Origin: Wyeomyia smithii
Lineage: Eukaryota > Arthropoda > Insecta > Diptera > Culicidae
NCBI RefSeq assembly: GCF_029784165.1
Contig: NC_073696.1
Coordinates: 235,353,271 to 235,417,270 of the forward strand
Direction: 5' to 3'
DNA: 64,000 nucleotides
Shown here: piece after piece, positions 60,101 to 64,000 of the stretch
Layout: each line of letters opens with the position of its first letter
Position numbering within the stretch: position 1 is the stretch's first letter
Translations under genes and position numbers: made by a program
The notes under the pieces: generated by a model
The model's input: the letters and a program-made list of their open reading frames with translations, nothing else
Database searches by the model: none
What the model was told of the DNA's origin: nothing

Positions 60101-63100
60101 CCATTTTGGAATCTTTTTTGGAAAAACAGCGTCGAGGGTGTGACGTTGTAATATTTAATGGTTGTTATGGCCGCTTAAAACCCCGGTCTGGAAAGACCTT
60201 TTTGGGGGCATATCTCCATAGCATCCAAAACCATAAAAATGGCTTGTATGAACTTTGAACTAAAAATTGTAAAATTCTGTTCAAAGATTTATAAAATAAC
60301 ATATCTCCGAATTTTTTTCCGGAGCACCATTGACACTGTTTTCAAAGTAGAGAACTTATTAAATTTTTTGGTGCTAAAACTATCGAAATCTGGGTTATTA
60401 TGAATGTCATATCAGTGTAGTGAAAACGGAAAAGGCGACGTTTTGCGTGTAATTTTTTCCCGACCATTTTGAACGGTGAAATGATTCCACGAAGATGACA
60501 TAAGTCTTAAAATTGATTGATTTGTTTTCTTGTGGTAAATAAAGGATTTATTCTTCAGTAACGAAACGAATCAGAATTTGATTCGTGCCTCAAAGCGGTC
60601 AAAGTTTCAGCTTTTTGCCCGATGAAAAAATGCATAATAGTGCATGAAGTTTTCGATACCGAAAAAAACATTCTTTTCAAGCCAAATATCTTAGAAATGC
60701 AGGAAACGTCAAGATCTGGTGTTATCCAAAAAACATGAAACGACTTCCTGAAATTTTTGAGCTGGGAAACAATCTCAATTCACTTGTTCTTATTCACTTC
60801 ACTGTTAATCTCACTTCACGGAGGCAATTTTGGTCACTTTACTTGAGGTGGAATCGAGAATATGTCTCAAAAAGTGTAGTGAGCGTGAGAGTGAAATATA
60901 TTTCACCGTGAAGTGACTTTCGTAATAGGCAGTGCCTATTAGGCACCGTTATTTAAAGTTGCTTTTTAATGAGCTTTAATATGTCACAGATTTTTATCCC
61001 TATTGATTGCAGTAAACTATGAAATTTTGTCTGTGAAACTCAAAAAGGTACCCGGGCACACCGTTGAGCACATAACAGTTAAACACAAAATGCGCTATTT
61101 TGCAACAAAGACACCAGAATTAGACTTTTTTCAAAGTGAACCTAGATGAATAACTTCCATCCGAGATGATCGGGTCCAAGTGGTATGGTCCCATACACAG
61201 TCGAAACCGGAAGATTTTCGACTTATCAGTCTGCAAGCATCGGAAAAACGAACTTTTTCTCCAACGTTTCGGCGATTTATTTTTCTTTATCAATATTCTG
61301 CCTTTATCGAATAAAATAAGCACTTCGTTTTTCCAATGCTTTCAGACTGTTGAGTCTTAATACATTATACATAAGTCACAACACAGTCGAGAGCACTTTT
61401 CAATTTCATTGTGAACTTTTTGCTAAGATTCTTGTACAGTTCAGTTAGAATTATACAATACACTTGCGCAATGCTTCTTATTTCGATGCCATTTTGAACA
61501 GAACTTAGCATGCTTAAAAAAATTAAAAATACTGAAATGAAGAAAAGAGTATGAACTCGCTTTTAAATATACTCCCATTTCTCTCTGAGCGTTGTTGAGT
61601 GAGAGAACTTAAAAAAACATAACATGTTAGTGGTCACCCGTCGTTCCCTAACATTGGCAGGCTGTCGTAATTTCACGTCAACTTGCGGTCGTAACTTTTA
61701 CTTTAACTTTTTTTAACTTTTTTAACTTTTTTACTAACTTATAAGATTTTTTAAAATCAAGTCAAAAACATTTTTTTTAATTCTGATCAACACAGGTGCA
61801 CTCTAAAAGCTCAAACCAGAAAAAATTAAAGATTATAGCTATTCAACCATTCCTGTGAATTTTCCCTAGCCATTACCGTTTTTATCAGAGACTTAAATGA
61901 GTTTCCTCGTAAACGTAACGTAACGTTGAAGCGACGAACCCGACGACCAATTTCTATACGACACTTTAACGTAAGTTGACGTGTTTTGGTAACGGCTAGG
62001 GGCGCCAAAATTCATAGAAATGGTTGAATAGCTATAATCTTCCATTTTTTCCGGTTTGAGCTTTTGGAATGCATTTTTTTTTTTCATTTTGTCGACCAGT
62101 TTTATCAATATTATGTATGCAAATTTTATCTTATGCAGATCTTATGGACCCATGAGGGGAAAACATTCCAATCGGTTAGCTGAAAATGTGAAAATTTTAA
62201 TAGCTCTGTACTGCCGTGGGCTGGGATTTTGACGTAAGCGCAAAATTTTCAAATTTCGTTATTTTACGTATTACTATAGTATTGGTTGCCCACTTCAAGA
62301 TACTTGTTACCGTTTTTGAAAATATTAAAAAACAGCTGAGAAAAATCAAAAATAGAAAGTGACGTTAGCGCCATTTTGCATACAAGTGATGTTGAGGCAT
62401 GGATAGAATACTGTACCATGCTTGTGGGGTGCTGCGATGCATTTTCTGCGCCAACTTCTTGTCCGTATTTTGTATAGCATTGCGCAGCAATCATGAGGTC
62501 GGTTCTGGTGGTTTGATTATGTTTTTGCTGCTGACTACCGACCAGTACGCATGGCAAACTTGACTATTCAGGCACACCTACGTCACTCTTCGTGCAAAAT
62601 GTTGAAAAGTGACGTTGATGTTTAAACTTAATGCATTTATAAAAATAAACGTGTTAGAACAATGATATATTTTATTTTTTAACATATTCACTCAGATTCT
62701 CAGATCAGAATGCACTTCTGTTAATTTGTGAACAATTTGGAATAAATCGCTTCTGGAGTGATTTTGTGCTTCTAGCACTTACGTCACAACGCCAGCCCAC
62801 GGCAGTGTAGTTCTCAAATTATACTGCAGGTAAAAATTCATCAAAAATTACATTGAAGTAACTAGAACTGACTGATCGAAAAAAACAGAAAATTTTATTA
62901 ATAGAACACGAAAACAGAAAACCAAAAGTCTCAGTTAATCAAAAGTTATGGTGCATTAACGATATAACGAAAATACTAATGGAGCAGATATGAAAGATAA
63001 TAATTGACTGCAACAATAGTGCCGATATTAACACATTTTTCAACAATGTTGTCAAGATATAAGACAAATCAAATCAAAACTATTACTGGGAGGTTATATT

Positions 63101-64000
63101 TAAGCACAAAAAAATCTAATAGAAAGGCAAAACTGTGGCTGATAAACGCAATAAAAAAAACGCGACATCGAGGCTGAATTTTAAATTTTATTAACATTTC
63201 TATCTAATTGGACATATATGAACTTTTCACATTTTTGAAATATTTGACATTTCTGATATTTTCACAGTTTTGACAATTCTGATATATTCAACTATCTTGA
63301 CATTTTTTATTTTAACAATTATATTTTTTTTTATTAACAGTTGTTCTTAGCGATAGCTCTACTTGGTGCAGCCGTGACCAATTCCTACCAGAAATCATCT
63401 CCCTGTCCGCAGGTTTTCAGCTACGACGAACAGGAAGACTCGACAGACACGTGGTACGGGACGCTCCGACTAAAAACTGCCGTGCCGCTACACGGTATTT
63501 TCATTGATGTAATCTTCGATGCGCTGGTGTTCGTGTTCGGAGTGAGTTTTGATTTTGAACCTCAATGATATTTTTTTAAAATGCTTTCTTTTTTAAAACA
63601 AGGCATACTTCAAAGATGTAACAACCAAAGACAATTTGCATTTCCATATCGAAGATAAAACGTACAGGTTGAATGCCGGTGAAACGCTTATTTTAAAATT
63701 TTACGTCAAACATACCGATTACGGAAGAGTGCCGTTGCTACGTCAAGTACGATTTAATGGGCAAAATATTTGCGTGGACTTACCAACTCTCAAACCAGCA
63801 ACCGCTCCACATCGTAGCGACTCATTCGATCGACCGGTCATATATCCGGATGATGCCGCCAGGCGGAAAGCTACTTCGAGCACGTAAGATTCCATAACAG
63901 GAGTTAAAATTTCGTACAAAATATGTTTAACAACATTGCAGCAGTGATAACAAGCATGATAATACTCGGGAACATTCTGTACAACCAATTAACTCAGTAC
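54131..64000 (+). CDS. Gastrulation-defective-like serine protease, N-terminal part (spliced, incomplete)
   Basis: Exons 54131-54136 (ATG AAG), 63341-63541, 63603-63883 and 63942 to the window edge; junction phases agree throughout. The product starts MKLFLAIALLGAAVTNS, a clear secretion signal, then SPCPQVFSY (about residues 22-30), TWYG (39-42), a beta-rich stretch and GQNICVD (122-128). This matches the N-terminal domain (GD_N type) of Drosophila gastrulation defective, recalled not searched. After ~165 the chain becomes charged and Ser/Asn-rich, the usual linker to a trypsin-like domain, which must lie beyond the window. In flies Gd is a secreted protease activating Snake in the dorsoventral cascade; mosquito paralogues may act in immune cascades. 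The exact role here is unknown. Confidence 0.8.
56086..56320. repeat. Two-unit tandem repeat, ~110-bp period
   Basis: Unit 1 has GAGATTGACTTCTGACGCCA and CTTCGGGTTTTGAAAAACAG; unit 2 has GGAATAGACTCCAGACGCTA and CTTCCGGGCTCTGTAAAACA. Diverged copies, no gene. Confidence 0.5.
57067..59952. mobile_element. 2.9-kb fold-back element with 8-bp TSD, host of FB2
   Basis: Ends TAGGGTGTCCCAAAAATATC and inverse of TAGGGTGTACCAAAAAAAAT. GTTTCCAT is present on both sides (57059-57066 and 59953-59960), an exact 8-bp target duplication. Left arm 57067-57544 continues after FB2 at 58927-59000; right arm ~59430-59952. Without FB2 it is ~1.5 kb. Matching landmarks: AAAGTCAAG, AACATTATTTATAGC-type, GTTGCCCAAACGTGATT, GCTGAGATATTGG. 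The ~430-bp centre matches 51036-51355. An 8-bp duplication fits hAT- or P-type mobilisation; no transposase is present. Confidence 0.85.
57545..58926. mobile_element. Giant fold-back element FB2 (1,382 bp)
   Basis: Second copy of FB1, with ends CACGGTGTTCCCACAGACCG and inverse. It lies within the left arm of the 2.9-kb element: comparison with that element's right arm shows the uninterrupted sequence GATATTGGC, and the insertion gave flanks TGGTG (left) and TGGCG (right). This suggests a 5-bp duplication with one change, or 4 bp with mutation. Arms of ~660 bp, with the same internal blocks as FB1. No gene. Confidence 0.88.
59961..60789. other. Non-coding, nothing recognised
   Basis: Part of intron 1; A+T-rich. 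No repeat partner identified. Confidence 0.35.
60790..60935. repeat. TTCACTTCAC-rich element fragment
   Basis: ATTCACTTCACTG and CTCACTTCACGG on the left face CCGTGAAGTGACTTTCGTAA on the right, an imperfect inverted pair. The right end carries the motif shared with 33293-33314. The TTCACTT words also resemble the arms of the 1753-1857 hairpin. Confidence 0.45.
61785..62101. mobile_element. Fold-back MITE (partner arm at 31.18 kb)
   Basis: Left arm AAAGCTCAAACCAGAAAAAA, AGCTATTCAACCATTCCTGT; right arm AATGGTTGAATAGCTATAAT, TTTTTTCCGGTTTGAGCTTT, ending CATTTTGTCGACCAG. Arms ~95 bp, centre ~100 bp with CGTAACGTAACG. No coding. Limits approximate. Confidence 0.75.
62102..63340. other. Non-coding end of intron 1
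   Basis: No gene or repeat seen. A short GACATTTCTGATATTTTCAC-like word is repeated at 63235-63300 just before the acceptor tract. Confidence 0.4.
63940..63944 (+). promoter_or_regulatory. NAGNAG tandem splice acceptor of exon 4
   Basis: The acceptor reads ATTGCAGCAG. Cutting after the first AG (63941) gives ...Thr-Ser-Asp; after the second (63944) gives ...Thr-Asp. Both keep the frame, so transcripts may differ by one Ser in the linker. Seen directly in sequence; use is unknown. Confidence 0.6.

Larger units (their letters stand above)
54137..63340 (+). other. Intron 1 of the gd-like gene (9.2 kb)
   Basis: Donor AAG|GTTAAAT at 54137 (weak +3 to +6), acceptor TTTTTTTTATTAACAG at 63340. It splits the signal peptide after residue 2. 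It contains nested fold-back elements, a fold-back MITE and old repeat fragments. Stretches 54140-56080 and 62110-63300 show no recognisable feature beyond A+T-rich DNA. An isolated fragment of a giant fold-back arm is at about 56847-56900 (ACTGTGCACTGTGAGATTTT). Confidence 0.7.

Overview
This is nuclear DNA of an insect, most likely a culicine (Aedes-type) mosquito. The evidence is: very short spliceosomal introns (about 58-61 nt), two copies of a tRNA-derived SINE resembling the Feilai type, several intron-bearing or non-LTR transposons, many short palindromic MITEs with A+T-rich intergenic DNA, and at the right edge the first exons of a gene with the N-terminal (GD_N-type) domain of gastrulation-defective-like serine proteases. 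The species assignment is inference; no rRNA, intact tRNA gene, prophage or CRISPR array was seen.

Layout. 1-8.1 kb: three G-rich degenerate hexanucleotide arrays, a loopless 105-bp hairpin, a 1.3-kb repeat present twice in tandem (2.44-5.12 kb), and a fold-back element with a tRNA-like core that was later split by a SINE (15-bp target duplication). 8.4-15.7 kb: a decayed non-LTR retrotransposon (ORF1 + endonuclease/reverse transcriptase ORF2) interrupted by a 3,026-bp DNA transposon with ~425-bp inverted ends and a 4-bp TCGA target duplication; the latter carries a broken, intron-containing transposase gene. 15.7-25.5 kb: non-coding DNA with a second SINE, palindromic MITEs and a 1,368-bp giant fold-back element. 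25.5-27.1 kb: an almost perfect (GTCT)380 microsatellite. 27.1-39.7 kb: mostly unclassified single-copy-looking DNA with a tRNA-ended fold-back, an unassigned candidate exon, MITEs and a possible 5'-exon/promoter region. 39.7-50.4 kb: two inverted ~610-630-bp LTR-like repeats, a degenerate LINE, a LINE ORF1 remnant, direct repeats and a TAA-flanked MITE. 50.4-53.6 kb: three further palindromic MITEs.

53.8-64.0 kb: the only convincing host gene. It has a two-codon first coding exon (ATG AAG), a 9.2-kb first intron, then two short exons and the start of a fourth at the window edge. Spliced in frame, these give a signal peptide followed by a cysteine-containing GD_N-like domain. The 9.2-kb intron holds a palindrome nested in a palindrome: a 2.9-kb element with an 8-bp target duplication, itself hit by a second copy of the giant fold-back element.

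Nothing here forms an operon or defence system. The notable biology is the density and nesting of fold-back DNA, the CAC-terminal transposon with a DDE-like gene that I cannot assign to a family, and the extreme GTCT array. All homology statements come from memory of families, not from searches.
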